Source: Thermomicrobium sp. 4228-Ro (GTDB taxonomy: Bacteria; Chloroflexota; Chloroflexia; Thermomicrobiales; Thermomicrobiaceae). From it: a stretch of DNA of 64,000 nucleotides. Of this stretch, positions 1 through 10,394 are shown in pieces; position 1 is the stretch's first letter, and each line of letters begins with the position of its first letter. The position numbers and the translations under genes were made by a program. The stretch spans positions 1,302,001 through 1,366,000 of the forward strand of contig NZ_JAPFQM010000001.1 of the NCBI RefSeq assembly GCF_026241205.1, given 5' to 3'. The notes below the pieces were generated by a model. That model made no database searches. It saw nothing but the letters and a program-made list of their open reading frames with translations, and had not been told where the DNA came from.

Positions 1-991
<991 letters not shown>

Positions 992-995
<4 letters not shown>

Positions 996-2044
996 CGGAC
1001 GCCTCCCTCCCATTCCGGCTCACCGGAAAGTTCGCTCATGAGTTCGGACACGACGGACGACAGGAACCGCACTGCGGCGACTGCTCGAGCATACGCCATC
1101 CGTTGTGGCCCGAGTACGCCGAGCCAGCCGGTGATGTCCGTGCCCGAGCGATAGGACGACAGCACGAGACTGAACGGCCGCAGCTCGCGCAGGGCGAGAT
1201 CGGAACCGATCAGGACGCGTACCCCTTCACCTGGCTCCAGGCGTGGTAGAAGCCAGGTCAGGAGCATACCGCCCCGCAACACTTCCAGCAGTACCTGCGC
1301 GAGGTTCGCCTGAGCGAACTCCGGCTGCCGGATCACGTATTCGAGCCCTTCGGCGTACAGTTCCGAGCGCTGCTCTTGTTCGATGAAGCGGAGCGCTTCG
1401 GCGATGCGCCGCAACACGAGCGCGATCACCGGTTCCGCTCCCCGCGCGCGTCGCTCGACCGCGTGTCGGTCCAGCCAGCGCAGCTCCGGGTTGAGTCGCT
1501 GGCTGAGCGCGCTCAACTGCTCCTGTTCGAGCGGTTCCTCGAGCTCCAGGAGCGACTGATGAATCGCTCCCGACTGGGTCACCAGCACGAGCAGCACGAC
1601 GTGCCGCCGCAAGCTGATGAGCTCGAAGTGGCGCAGTCGCTCGACGCGCGCACGCGGTGGTGTCACCAGACCCACATTGCCGCTCGCATCAGCGAGAACC
1701 GAGGCTGCCAGTTTGAGCCAGCTGGGTACCTGCTGCTCGACCTGGCGGAACTGGTGCCGGATCATCAGCTGCTCTTCCGGCGTCAGCTCGCTTTCCTCCA
1801 TCAAGTGCTGCACGTAATAGCGTAGCCCCTGCTCGGTCGGGACGCGACCGGCCGAGGTGTGTGGCTGCGCCAGGAAGTCCAGCGCCTCCAGCACACTCAT
1901 GTCGTTGCGCACCGTCGCTGGACTGACCCCCAGCGAGACGCGCTCGACGAGCGCCTTGGAACCGACAGCCCGCCCCGAGCGGAGGTACTCCTCCACCACG
2001 TGCCGGAGAATCTGTCGCTGTCGTTCGGTCAGCTGCACGCTCAT
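992..2044 (-). CDS. hrcA: Heat-inducible transcription repressor HrcA
   Basis: HrcA binds the CIRCE operator and represses class I heat-shock genes. The 350-residue product has the N-terminal winged helix (RQRQILRHVVEEYL, then SPATVRNDMSVLE as recognition helix, about residues 8-60) and the GAF-like HrcA domain with the C-terminal signature LIGSD..LR and a closing block of small residues. Length is usual for the family. It is the first gene of the operon and begins 10 bases inside the CIRCE element, so it represses itself as well as grpE and dnaK. Confidence 0.96.
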
Positions 2045-2054
2045 CGCACCCCGC

Positions 2055-2081
2055 TTAGCACTCGCGACCGCCGAGTGCTAG
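2055..2081 (-). promoter_or_regulatory. CIRCE operator (HrcA binding site)
   Basis: Inverted repeat TTAGCACTC, nine-base spacer, GAGTGCTAG. It matches the CIRCE consensus (TTAGCACTC-N9-GAGTGCTAA) at every position but the last. It sits between the promoter at 2091-2119 and the hrcA start at 2044, the usual place for repression by HrcA. Confidence 0.97.
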
Positions 2082-2090
2082 TCTACGGCA

Positions 2091-2119
2091 AGGATAAGAC
2101 TTGCTACGGATCATGTCAA
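2091..2119 (-). promoter_or_regulatory. Vegetative (sigma70-type) promoter of the hrcA operon
   Basis: On the minus strand a perfect -35 TTGACA (2119-2114) is followed after exactly 17 bases by TATCCT (2096-2091). Transcription would start around 2084, inside or just before the CIRCE element, so HrcA can block it. Confidence 0.8.
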
Positions 2120-2188
2120 GGTTCCAGGCCGGACACCGTTATGCGCAGGGTCGTGACAACACGTGCCGAGCGGAACGCACGCCGATCG

Positions 2189-3289
2189 TCACCGGTACCA
2201 CATCGCGAACGCGAGAATCCCGATGAGTTCAGTCAGAGCGAGGAGGACGACTCCGGCTGACGGCGGCCGGGCGTGGGTGGCCGGCTGGTCGCTCAGCCAC
2301 TGCTTCCATGCTCGGTCGAGCTCGTCGACAGTCGTTCCGAGACTGCGGGAGAGCGCTTCGTCGTCGGTCATCCCTTCTCGGTATGTCGCGAGGAGGCGCT
2401 GCACCCCATCCTCGCCGTACGTCAGGAGGATGAACTGGACGACGCTCCGGCTCGCTGCATACCCGAGGAGTGCTCGCTCGGGGTCAGTGCCGAAACCGCT
2501 GCTGAGTGCGCGGAGCGAGGGAAGCGTTCCCTCCCCGCGCGCTCGCTCCAGGGCGGCGTCGAGGCGGGGATCCTCGACGGCCTGATACAGGGTCGCGAGT
2601 CCTTCGTCCAGCCAGGTAGGTGGCGCGCGAAAAGGATTGTCGGTCGCCTGGGCGATGACCAGGTGGAGCACTTCGTGACTCAAGATCCGAGCGAGTTCCT
2701 GCTGTGCGCCTGGCCCGGGCACGATCCCGGCCAGAACCAGGCGATATTCGGGGATGGCGATACCGCCGATCCACTCCTCGCTGTGTGCTGGGAGTGCACT
2801 CCGCAGTGCTTCCGGTGAGGGGTACAGAAGGATCCGGAGCGGCCCTTCCAGCGAGACGGCGAACCGTTCGGAGAAAGTCGTGACCGCTTCATCCGTGACC
2901 GTAAGGGCAGCTTCGATGAAGCGGCTATCATCGACTGCGCTGTAGACCTCGATCGATCCTCGGGTACGCTGCGTCCAGCGGTAGCGATCGTCGAAGTACG
3001 CGAGCGTTCGTTCTGGCGATTCGCTCCAGCTACCGTCAGCGAAGAAGAGTCGCCAGCGGTACACGATATCGATCCCCGGTGGGAGATAGTTGACGCGCAT
3101 GTCGCGCTCGTAGCGGAGTGCGAGGTGAGTCCCTGGTACGATCGATGGGCGAGCGACGAAGGTGATGCGACCGGGTACGGGCCGGTACCGGAGCTCGACT
3201 CGCACGATCGGGGCCGTACTCTCCGCTTCAAGGGTGAAGACGATCCGGTCCGGAAACGTGACGGCCGCACCGAGGTCAGCGACGTGCAC
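2189..3289 (-). CDS. Secreted or membrane-anchored zinc metallopeptidase, MA clan (gluzincin-like)
   Basis: The zinc motif HEVLH is at residues 205-209 counted from the GTG at 3289, with a likely third ligand in WLDEG about 20 residues later, as in peptidase MA-like gluzincins. The first 150 residues form a beta-rich extracellular domain. The C-terminus ends in one hydrophobic helix (about 347-363), so the enzyme may be anchored with its active site outside. Oddity: the GTG at 3289 lies at what looks like the mature N-terminus. In the same frame upstream (about 3290-3385) there is a basic and then hydrophobic, signal-peptide-like stretch, but no ATG, GTG or TTG before the stop at 3470-3472; only a CTG (3355) is available. 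The true start is therefore unresolved. It follows prfB on the same strand. Confidence 0.75.
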   Translation of the reverse strand: MHVADLGAAVTFPDRIVFTLEAESTAPIVRVELRYRPVPGRITFVARPSIVPGTHLALRYERDMRVNYLPPGIDIVYRWRLFFADGSWSESPERTLAYFDDRYRWTQRTRGSIEVYSAVDDSRFIEAALTVTDEAVTTFSERFAVSLEGPLRILLYPSPEALRSALPAHSEEWIGGIAIPEYRLVLAGIVPGPGAQQELARILSHEVLHLVIAQATDNPFRAPPTWLDEGLATLYQAVEDPRLDAALERARGEGTLPSLRALSSGFGTDPERALLGYAASRSVVQFILLTYGEDGVQRLLATYREGMTDDEALSRSLGTTVDELDRAWKQWLSDQPATHARPPSAGVVLLALTELIGILAFAMWYR

Positions 3290-3359
3290 GCTCGGTGCGG
3301 CGCCAACCGCTTCGCTCCGACTCCCGACGGCGACGAGGAGAAGAAAGGCGAGCAGGAGT

Positions 3360-4482
3360 TCAGTTGTCCGCCACGCCCGCTTCCGCGTTGTCCGCTGCGT
3401 GCTGGTGCAGGTAGGCCTCGATGAACGGATCGATTTCTCCTTCCAGCACTGCCTGGATGTTCGGCGTGCTCACCTCGGTCCGGTGATCGGTGACCATGGT
3501 ATACGGATGCAAGACGTACGAGCGGATCCGGTTCCCCCAGCCGGTAATGACCGGCTTTCCCTTCAGGCGTGCCTGCTCCTCCTGGCGCTGGCGGATCTTG
3601 AGCTCGAGGAGCCGCGCCTTCAGGATCTTCATCGCCGTCTCGCGGTTCTGAATCTGTGACCGCTCGTTCTGGCAGGTCACGACGATGCCAGTCGGGATGT
3701 GCGTGATGCGCACTGCCGACTCGGTCTTGTTGACGTGCTGACCACCGTGTCCCGAGGCGCGGAAGGTATCGATCCGGATGTCCTCGTCGCGGATCTCGAC
3801 ATCGTCGTCGTCCTCGACGAGCGGCAGGACTTCGACGAGCGCGAACGACGTGTGGCGACGGTGCGCCGCGTCGAAGGGCGAGAGGCGTACCAGGCGGTGT
3901 GTCCCTGCCTCACCCTTCAGATAGCCGTAGGCGTACGGCCCGCGGACCTCGACCGTCGCGCTCTTGATGCCTGCTTCTTCTCCTTCGAGGAGGTCGACGA
4001 CCTCGGCCTCGAAGCCAGCCCGCTGTGCCCAGCGGAGGTACATGCGCAGGAGCATCTCGGCCCAGTCCTGCGCATCGACCCCACCGGTCCCGGCATGGAC
4101 AGCGAGAATGGCATCGTGCGCGTCGTACGGGCCATTGAGCAGCAACCGGAGTTCGAGTTGCTGGACGCGTTCGGCGAGTTCGGCTGCCTCGCGCTCCACC
4201 TCGGCCGCCAGCTCGAGGTCCTCGCTCGCGAGCGAGCGCAGTTCGACGAGGTCGCGAGCCTGCTGGGAGAGCGTCTCCCACTCGCTCACCAGTTCCCGCA
4301 GCTGGCTGAGCCGCCGCAGCAGTCGCTGGGCGCGCTGCGGATCCTGCCAGAGATCGGGATCGGCAGTTTCGTGTTCGAGCTGCTCGATCTGCTGCCGCTT
4401 GCCAGGCAGGTCAAAGACGCACCCCGATACGATCGAGTCGCTCGACCAGCTCCTCCAGATCGACAGTCATCGGCTGGACCAT
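3360..4482 (-). CDS. prfB: Peptide chain release factor 2, expressed through a programmed +1 frameshift
   Basis: RF2 recognises UGA and UAA stop codons and triggers peptide release on the ribosome. Frame 1 runs from ATG 4482 (GGGAGGTGG upstream) for 23 codons, ending with CTT at 4416-4414 followed by an in-frame TGA (4413-4411). Skipping one base continues as GAC in the frame that runs to the stop at 3362-3360, giving about 373 residues, the normal RF2 length. The RF2 tripeptide SPF (in RLSPFD) and the catalytic GGQ (in SGHGGQHVNK) are both present. A possible -10 (TATACT, 4544-4539) lies upstream on the minus strand. A caller that ignores the shift would start falsely at about 4289 and lose some 85 residues. 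Confidence 0.96.
4410..4425 (-). promoter_or_regulatory. Programmed +1 frameshift signal of prfB
   Basis: Reading on the minus strand: GGGGTG (4425-4420), three bases CGT, then CTT TGA C. This is the classical RF2 autoregulation site: a Shine-Dalgarno-like element exactly three bases before the slippery CTT, a UGA in the zero frame, and C after the stop (poor termination context). Low RF2 slows termination at this UGA and favours the shift. Confidence 0.93.
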
Positions 4483-4560
4483 ACTCCACCACCTCCCACG
4501 GAAAAAGCGGCTGACCGATCTGGCCAGCCTCTTTGAGAGTATAGCAGAATCACCCGCCGG

Positions 4561-4589
4561 TTGACGAATCCCGACCTGTGCGGTAAGGT
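4561..4589 (+). promoter_or_regulatory. Promoter of the Rrf2 regulator/iscS unit
   Basis: TTGACG (4561-4566), 17-base spacer, TAAGGT (4584-4589). Spacing is ideal and five of six -35 bases match consensus. It lies in the 188-base divergent gap between prfB and the Rrf2 gene. Confidence 0.6.
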
Positions 4590-4602
4590 AAGAGCGCGGG
4601 GC

Positions 4603-4615
4603 GAGAATGATTCTC
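4603..4615. promoter_or_regulatory. Palindromic operator candidate GAGAATGATTCTC
   Basis: A perfect 13-base palindrome (GAGAAT-G-ATTCTC) begins 13 bases after the -10 of the Rrf2 promoter, that is, just downstream of the expected transcription start. Its position suits autorepression by the Rrf2 protein encoded next; it also resembles part of a Fur box. Which protein binds is not decided by sequence. Confidence 0.45.
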
Positions 4616-4670
4616 AGCTGCGAGCGAGTCGCAAGTCGCCCCGACTTTCGCCAGCGAGAGGACGCGAGCC

Positions 4671-5111
4671 ATGAAGGTATCGACGCGTGGTGAATATGGG
4701 CTGCGAGCGATGGTCTCGCTGGCACGCATGTACGGTCGTGGGCCGATGCCGCTCAGTGTGATCGCCCAGGATTCGGCCGTGCCGGTCGCGTACCTGGAGC
4801 AGCTCATGCTCCCGCTCCGGCGTGCTGGCTTGGTCGTTTCCACCCGCGGTGCCCATGGCGGGTACCAGCTCGCCCGGCCACCGGAGCAGGTGAAGGTCGG
4901 CGAAATCTACCGCGTCATGGAAGGACCGATCGCACCGATGGACTGCGTCCGGGAGGATGCCGACGAGGAGACCTGCCCGATGATCGATGGCTGTGCGACC
5001 CGTATCGTGTGGCTCAAGTTGCGGGATAGCATCGTCGAGGTTCTGGATTCGACGACGCTCGCTGACCTGATCGCGCAAGCGCCGCGGCCGCGTGCCGAGC
5101 AGCCAGCCTGA
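4671..5111 (+). CDS. Rrf2-family transcriptional regulator (IscR-like, three cysteines)
   Basis: The 146-residue protein starts [14 protein letters not shown] and has the Rrf2 winged helix, including the wing block [13 protein letters not shown]. Cys92, Cys102 and Cys108 lie where IscR binds its [2Fe-2S] cluster, but the spacing (C-x9-C-x5-C) is wider than E. coli IscR (C-x5-C-x5-C), and the histidine that is the fourth IscR ligand is not in the matching place. It probably senses iron-sulfur status or redox state and controls the cysteine desulfurase that begins 37 bases downstream. Alternative: a CymR/NsrR-type sensor. A promoter and a palindrome lie just upstream. Confidence 0.85.
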   Translation: MKVSTRGEYGLRAMVSLARMYGRGPMPLSVIAQDSAVPVAYLEQLMLPLRRAGLVVSTRGAHGGYQLARPPEQVKVGEIYRVMEGPIAPMDCVREDADEETCPMIDGCATRIVWLKLRDSIVEVLDSTTLADLIAQAPRPRAEQPA

Positions 5112-5148
5112 CCTACTCGCTCCACGGACTATCCCTCGGGAGGTACCA

Positions 5149-6321
5149 GTGAACCGGACCGAGATTTACCTGGATCATGCTGCGACGACACCAGTCGACC
5201 CGCGCGTCCTCGAGGTGATGGTGCCGTACTTCACCCGGTCGTACGGTAACCCTTCGAGTATCTATGCCCTAGGACGCGAGGCGCGAGCTGCGCTGGATCA
5301 AGCGCGCGCACGGATCGCGCGGATCCTCAATTGCCAGGCGCGCGAGATCGTTTTCACCAGCGGAGGAACCGAGAGCGACAACCTCGCGTTGAAGGGTGTC
5401 GCCTTCTGGCACCTCCTCAACGGGCGCGGCCGGCACATCGTGACGACGGCCTTCGAGCATCACGCCGTGCTCCACAGTGCTGAATATCTGGAGCGGTTCG
5501 GTTTCGAAGTGACCTATGTCCGGCCGGACCCTGACGGCATCGTCCATCCCGAAGCGATCGAGGAGGCGCTACGACCCGACACGATCCTCGTCTCCGTCAT
5601 GTACGCGAACAACGAGATCGGCACCGTCCAGCCGATCCGCGAGATCGCTCGCCTGTGCCGCAAGCGCGGTGTCACCTTCCATACCGACGCCGTCCAGGCG
5701 GCCGGCACGCTTCCCCTCGATGTCGAGAAGCTCGGTGTCGACTTGCTCTCGGTGAGCGCGCATAAGTTCTACGGTCCGAAGGGTGTGGGGTTCCTTTACG
5801 TGCGCAGCGGCACGCCGATCCTGTGGCAACAGCATGGTGGCGCGCAGGAGAGCAACCGGAGAGCCGGAACGGAGAACGTTCCTGGCATCGTCGGGATGGC
5901 CTATGCGCTCGAGCTGGCCTATGAAGAACTCGAGGAACGCAACGCGCGGATCCAGGCGCTCCGCGATCGGCTCATCGACGACATCTTGAGCCGCATTCCG
6001 GATGCTCGGCTCAACGGGCACCGCGAGCGCCGCTTGCCCAACAACGTCAATGTCACCTTCGAAGGGGTCGATGGCGAGACGCTCCTGCTCAATCTCGATC
6101 TGCACGGTATCGCTGCTTCCTCGGGATCGGCGTGTACCACAGGATCGACCGAGCCGAGCCACGTGCTGCTCGCGATCGGTCGCACGCCCGAGCAGGCCCG
6201 CAGCAGCGTTCGCTTGACGCTCGGGAAGGACAATACGCCGGAAGAGATCGAGCGGACGCTCGATGTGCTCCAGGAGACGGTCGCTCGACTGCGCTCGCTG
6301 GCACGTGCTCGAGCACGTTAA
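5149..6321 (+). CDS. iscS: Cysteine desulfurase (IscS/NifS family)
   Basis: Pyridoxal-phosphate enzyme that takes sulfur from cysteine for Fe-S clusters and thio-modified tRNA. The GTG at 5149 has GGGAGG six bases upstream and gives [15 protein letters not shown], the standard family start; an ATG at 5092 is too far upstream. PLP lysine is Lys206 ([10 protein letters not shown]); the persulfide cysteine is Cys329 in [15 protein letters not shown], the loop typical of class I (IscS/NifS) desulfurases. Length 390 aa. No iscU scaffold follows; the next gene is scpB on the opposite strand, overlapping by 4 bases. Confidence 0.94.
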   Translation: MNRTEIYLDHAATTPVDPRVLEVMVPYFTRSYGNPSSIYALGREARAALDQARARIARILNCQAREIVFTSGGTESDNLALKGVAFWHLLNGRGRHIVTTAFEHHAVLHSAEYLERFGFEVTYVRPDPDGIVHPEAIEEALRPDTILVSVMYANNEIGTVQPIREIARLCRKRGVTFHTDAVQAAGTLPLDVEKLGVDLLSVSAHKFYGPKGVGFLYVRSGTPILWQQHGGAQESNRRAGTENVPGIVGMAYALELAYEELEERNARIQALRDRLIDDILSRIPDARLNGHRERRLPNNVNVTFEGVDGETLLLNLDLHGIAASSGSACTTGSTEPSHVLLAIGRTPEQARSSVRLTLGKDNTPEEIERTLDVLQETVARLRSLARARAR

Positions 6322-6860
6322 ACCGGTTCGCGCCGGGTGACCAAAAGCGCGCGGAGTTCCCCCGGGAGCGGGGGAAGCGCGCGGAGATCGGGCAGCCCGA
6401 AACGCTGGAGAAACAGCGCGGTCGTACCGTACTCGACCGGTTGCCCAGGGCTCGCACGCCGACCGACTGGCTCGATCAGGCCGTGTGCCAGCAAGGTCTG
6501 GATCGCTCCGCTCGAGTCGACACCACGGACGGCGTCGATCTCCGCCCGCGTCACCGGCTGCAAGTACGCGACGATCGCCAGCGTTTCCAGTGCTGCGGTC
6601 GACAACCGGCTCCGTTCCGGAATGCCCAGGAACTGGGCGATGACTGGGCCGAGCTCCGGCGCGGTGGCGAGCTGGAGACGGTCATCGTGGTGGAGAAGGA
6701 CGAGCCCGAGCGTGGCTGCTCGCTGGGTCAGTTCAACGACGACGGCATCCAGTTCCTCGAGCGAGACGCCGAGCACGGCAGCGAGTCGTTCGCGAGAGAC
6801 CGGCTCGCCGGAGACGAAGAGCAACGCGCCGAGGAGCGCGGCACGATCGGGCAGGGTCAT
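6318..6860 (-). CDS. scpB: Segregation and condensation protein B
   Basis: ScpB is the winged-helix kite subunit of the SMC-ScpAB condensin. The 180-residue product has two winged helices with the family motifs [20 protein letters not shown] and [18 protein letters not shown] (about residues 87-125). It starts inside the scpA stop (ATGA overlap at 6857-6860), so the two are translationally coupled, as in most bacteria. The 3' end converges with iscS by 4 bases. Confidence 0.95.
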   Translation of the reverse strand: MTLPDRAALLGALLFVSGEPVSRERLAAVLGVSLEELDAVVVELTQRAATLGLVLLHHDDRLQLATAPELGPVIAQFLGIPERSRLSTAALETLAIVAYLQPVTRAEIDAVRGVDSSGAIQTLLAHGLIEPVGRRASPGQPVEYGTTALFLQRFGLPDLRALPPLPGELRALLVTRREPV

Positions 6861-7570
6861 CCTGTACTCCGTGGTCGCACCCAGATCTCGCCGAACCGTT
6901 CTGGCTGTTCGATGTCGATCTCGCGACGACGAGCGAGCGTCAGGAGTGCCAGCAAGCCGACGGCAACGTCGCTTCGTGTCGGGTGTTCACCGAGCAGCTC
7001 GCGGAACGATCGCCGTTTCTGGAGCTGCCTGCGGAACCGCTCGATCATCGCCGTGAGCGTGATGACTGGCCGCAAGCGAAGCGGGAGCGGAGGAGGCTGG
7101 CAGCGGCGTGCCCAGCGGACCAGTGCCCGCCTGAGCTGCTCGCTCGAGCCTTCCACGAGTCGAGCGGGGGATCGCGGTGGCGCTGGACGAGTCCAAGAGC
7201 GCCAGCCAGAAGCCTCGCGTGTCCGCAACCATTCCGCTGCCTCGCGAAACGCGCGGTAGCGCCGGAGTTCGACGACGAGTGGATCCTCCGTGTCCGGCGA
7301 TTCTGGCTCCGGCCGGGGCAGGAGCGCACGGGCCTTCAAGGCCGTCAACCGGCTGGCCACGACGAGGAAGTCGGCCAGGAGCTCCGGATGAGCTGTCTCG
7401 ATCGGTTCGAGGGTGGCGAGGAACTGTTCCGTGACGGCTTGGAGCGACACGGCAGTGATGGGCAGCTCCCGTGCCTGCACGAGCTGGAGCAACAGATCGA
7501 GCGGCCCGGAAAAGTCACCCACAGTCACCGGGATGTCACGGAGATGAGCCGAGAGTACTGCGGCTCGCAT
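6857..7570 (-). CDS. scpA: Segregation and condensation protein A (kleisin)
   Basis: The kleisin subunit bridges the SMC heads. From ATG 7570 the protein (237 aa) has the N-terminal motif DFSGPLDLLLQLVQARELPI, a charged middle region and a C-terminal winged helix (VAVGLLALLTLARRREIDIEQ). The reading frame stays open 44 codons further upstream, but that part is low-complexity and overlaps the M50 protease gene, so ATG 7570 was chosen. Coupled to scpB. Confidence 0.94.
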   Translation of the reverse strand: MRAAVLSAHLRDIPVTVGDFSGPLDLLLQLVQARELPITAVSLQAVTEQFLATLEPIETAHPELLADFLVVASRLTALKARALLPRPEPESPDTEDPLVVELRRYRAFREAAEWLRTREASGWRSWTRPAPPRSPARLVEGSSEQLRRALVRWARRCQPPPLPLRLRPVITLTAMIERFRRQLQKRRSFRELLGEHPTRSDVAVGLLALLTLARRREIDIEQPERFGEIWVRPRSTG

Positions 7571-7580
7571 CGTTCGGTCT

Positions 7581-8225
7581 CTAGAGCGGCGACTGACCGA
7601 CGACCAGTCGGAAGAGCAACCGATAGACCGGCAGGTACATCGCTGCCAGGATACTCCCGCCCACGCTCCCGAAGACGATGAGGACGAGCAGGATACCGAC
7701 ACCGTAGCGTTCGAGCGGGGCCAGTACGGGATACCAGAAGGCGGGCAGGATCCCGAGAAGGATCTTCAACCCGTCCAGCGGTGGGATCGGTATGAGGTTG
7801 AATGCCGCCAGGAGGAGATTGACCAGGATGAGTCGCTGGACGACGGTCATGACCGGTTCCGGTGCCGCCGGCAACCCGATCCGGTAGGGGAGGGCGAAAG
7901 CCAAAGCCAGGATCACGTTCGAGAGCGGTCCGGCGAGTGCCGTCAGTGCCATACCCCGATGGCCCCAGCGCAGCCGGTTCGGGTTCACGGGTACCGGCCT
8001 TCCCCAGCCGATCCCGAATCCGAGGAAGACGATCAGCAAGAGACCGATCGAGCCGATCGGGTCGAGGTGCGCCAGTGGGTTCAAAGTGACCCGACCCAGC
8101 CGTGCTGCCGTGTCGTCACCCAGCCGGAGTGCAGTCCACGCATGAGCGAACTCGTGGATCGTGATGGCCACCACGAACGCGAGCAACGTTGCCAGGATGG
8201 TTTCGGCATCGAATCGACCGAGCAC
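7581..8225 (-). CDS. Site-2 protease family membrane metallopeptidase (M50)
   Basis: Polytopic membrane protein of 214 residues. The zinc motif HEFAH is at residues 24-28 within the first membrane helix, and NLIPIPPLDG near residue 145 provides the third ligand and the NPDG-like loop of M50 proteases. About five hydrophobic segments are visible. It is the short form without PDZ or CBS domains; substrate unknown. GTG start at 8225, six bases after the oppF stop and ten bases before scpA, so it is probably cotranscribed with both. Confidence 0.9.
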   Translation of the reverse strand: MLGRFDAETILATLLAFVVAITIHEFAHAWTALRLGDDTAARLGRVTLNPLAHLDPIGSIGLLLIVFLGFGIGWGRPVPVNPNRLRWGHRGMALTALAGPLSNVILALAFALPYRIGLPAAPEPVMTVVQRLILVNLLLAAFNLIPIPPLDGLKILLGILPAFWYPVLAPLERYGVGILLVLIVFGSVGGSILAAMYLPVYRLLFRLVVGQSPL

Positions 8226-8231
8226 GGCAGC

Positions 8232-9255
8232 CTACGGCGTGCAGCCTGGGTAGAGGTGGCAAGCCACGTAGTGACCGCCGCCCTGGTCGACGAAGCGCGG
8301 CTCGACCTTCGCACACACGTCCATCGCGTACGGGCAGCGCGTGTGGAAGCGGCACCCCGACGGCGGGTTGATCGGGCTCGGCACATCGCCGGTCAGGATG
8401 ATCCGCTCCCGTTTCTTCTCGATCTTCGGGTCAGGAATCGGCACGGCGCTGAGCAGTGCCTTCGTGTAGGGATGGAGCGGGTCGTCGTAGAGCGCGTTGC
8501 GGTCGGCCAGCTCGACGATCTTCCCCAAGTACATCACCGCCACGCGGTCGGAGATGTGGCGCACCACACTCAGGTCGTGCGCGATGAAGAGATAGGTCAG
8601 GTGGAATTTCTCCTGGAGTTCCTCGAGCAAGTTGATGATCTGTGCCTGGATCGAGACATCGAGTGCCGAGACCGGCTCGTCGGCCACGATGAAATCCGGG
8701 TTGGCGGCCAAGGCGCGGGCGATCCCGATCCGCTGGCGCTGCCCCCCGGAGAACTCGTGCGGGTATCGGTTGGCGAAATACGGATTCAGCCCCACGACCT
8801 CCAGCAGTTCCTGCACGCGTTGGTTCCGCTGCTCCTTGGGAACCAGATTATGGATCTGCATCGGCTCGGCGATGATACTGCCGACCGTCATCCGTGGGTT
8901 GAGGGAGGCGTAAGGATCCTGGAAGATCATCTGCATGTGCCGGCGCATCTTCCGCATCTCGCCGGGCGGTATTTTCGTGAGGTCGACGCCATTGAAGAGG
9001 ACCTGTCCTTCGGTCGGCTTGTAGAGCTGGAGGATCGCCCGCCCGGTCGTGCTCTTACCGCACCCGCTCTCGCCGACGAGCCCCAGGGTCTCCCCGCGGT
9101 ACACCTGGAACGAGATATCGTCGACTGCCTTGATCCACCCGACGCGTCGTTGCAGGATGATGCCGCGGGTCAGGGGGAAATACATCTTCAGGTTGCGGAC
9201 ATCGAGCAGGACCTCGCGCTCCTTGGGCGTGTTCGCTGTCGGCTGTGCCTGCACC

Positions 9256-9266
<11 letters not shown>
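8232..9266 (-). CDS. oppF: Oligopeptide/dipeptide ABC transporter ATPase (OppF/DppF type)
   Basis: Cytoplasmic ATPase subunit of 344 aa: Walker [11 protein letters not shown]-loop [14 protein letters not shown] signature [10 protein letters not shown] and Walker B FIVADEP, followed by the C-terminal oligopeptide-transporter extension with cysteines ([14 protein letters not shown] and ACHLYPGC) that in relatives may hold an Fe-S cluster. It overlaps oppD by 11 bases. Together OppD and OppF power uptake, but the two permease genes are not in this cluster. Confidence 0.93.
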
Positions 9267-10281
<1,015 letters not shown>

Positions 10282-10394
10282 CGCGCCTCCTCACATCCGC
10301 TGGTCAGTCACAGGCCGGAATCCCGCTCGCAGCGGCTACGCGCTCAGTCTAGCGGTTTCGCGCTGCACCGTCAACAGTCGCGAACCGTGATCGA

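Noticed and set aside
7571-7702. 44-residue N-terminal extension of ScpA
   Set aside because: Ser/Cys/Trp-rich low-complexity read that overlaps the M50 protease gene; ATG 7570 gives the conserved start.
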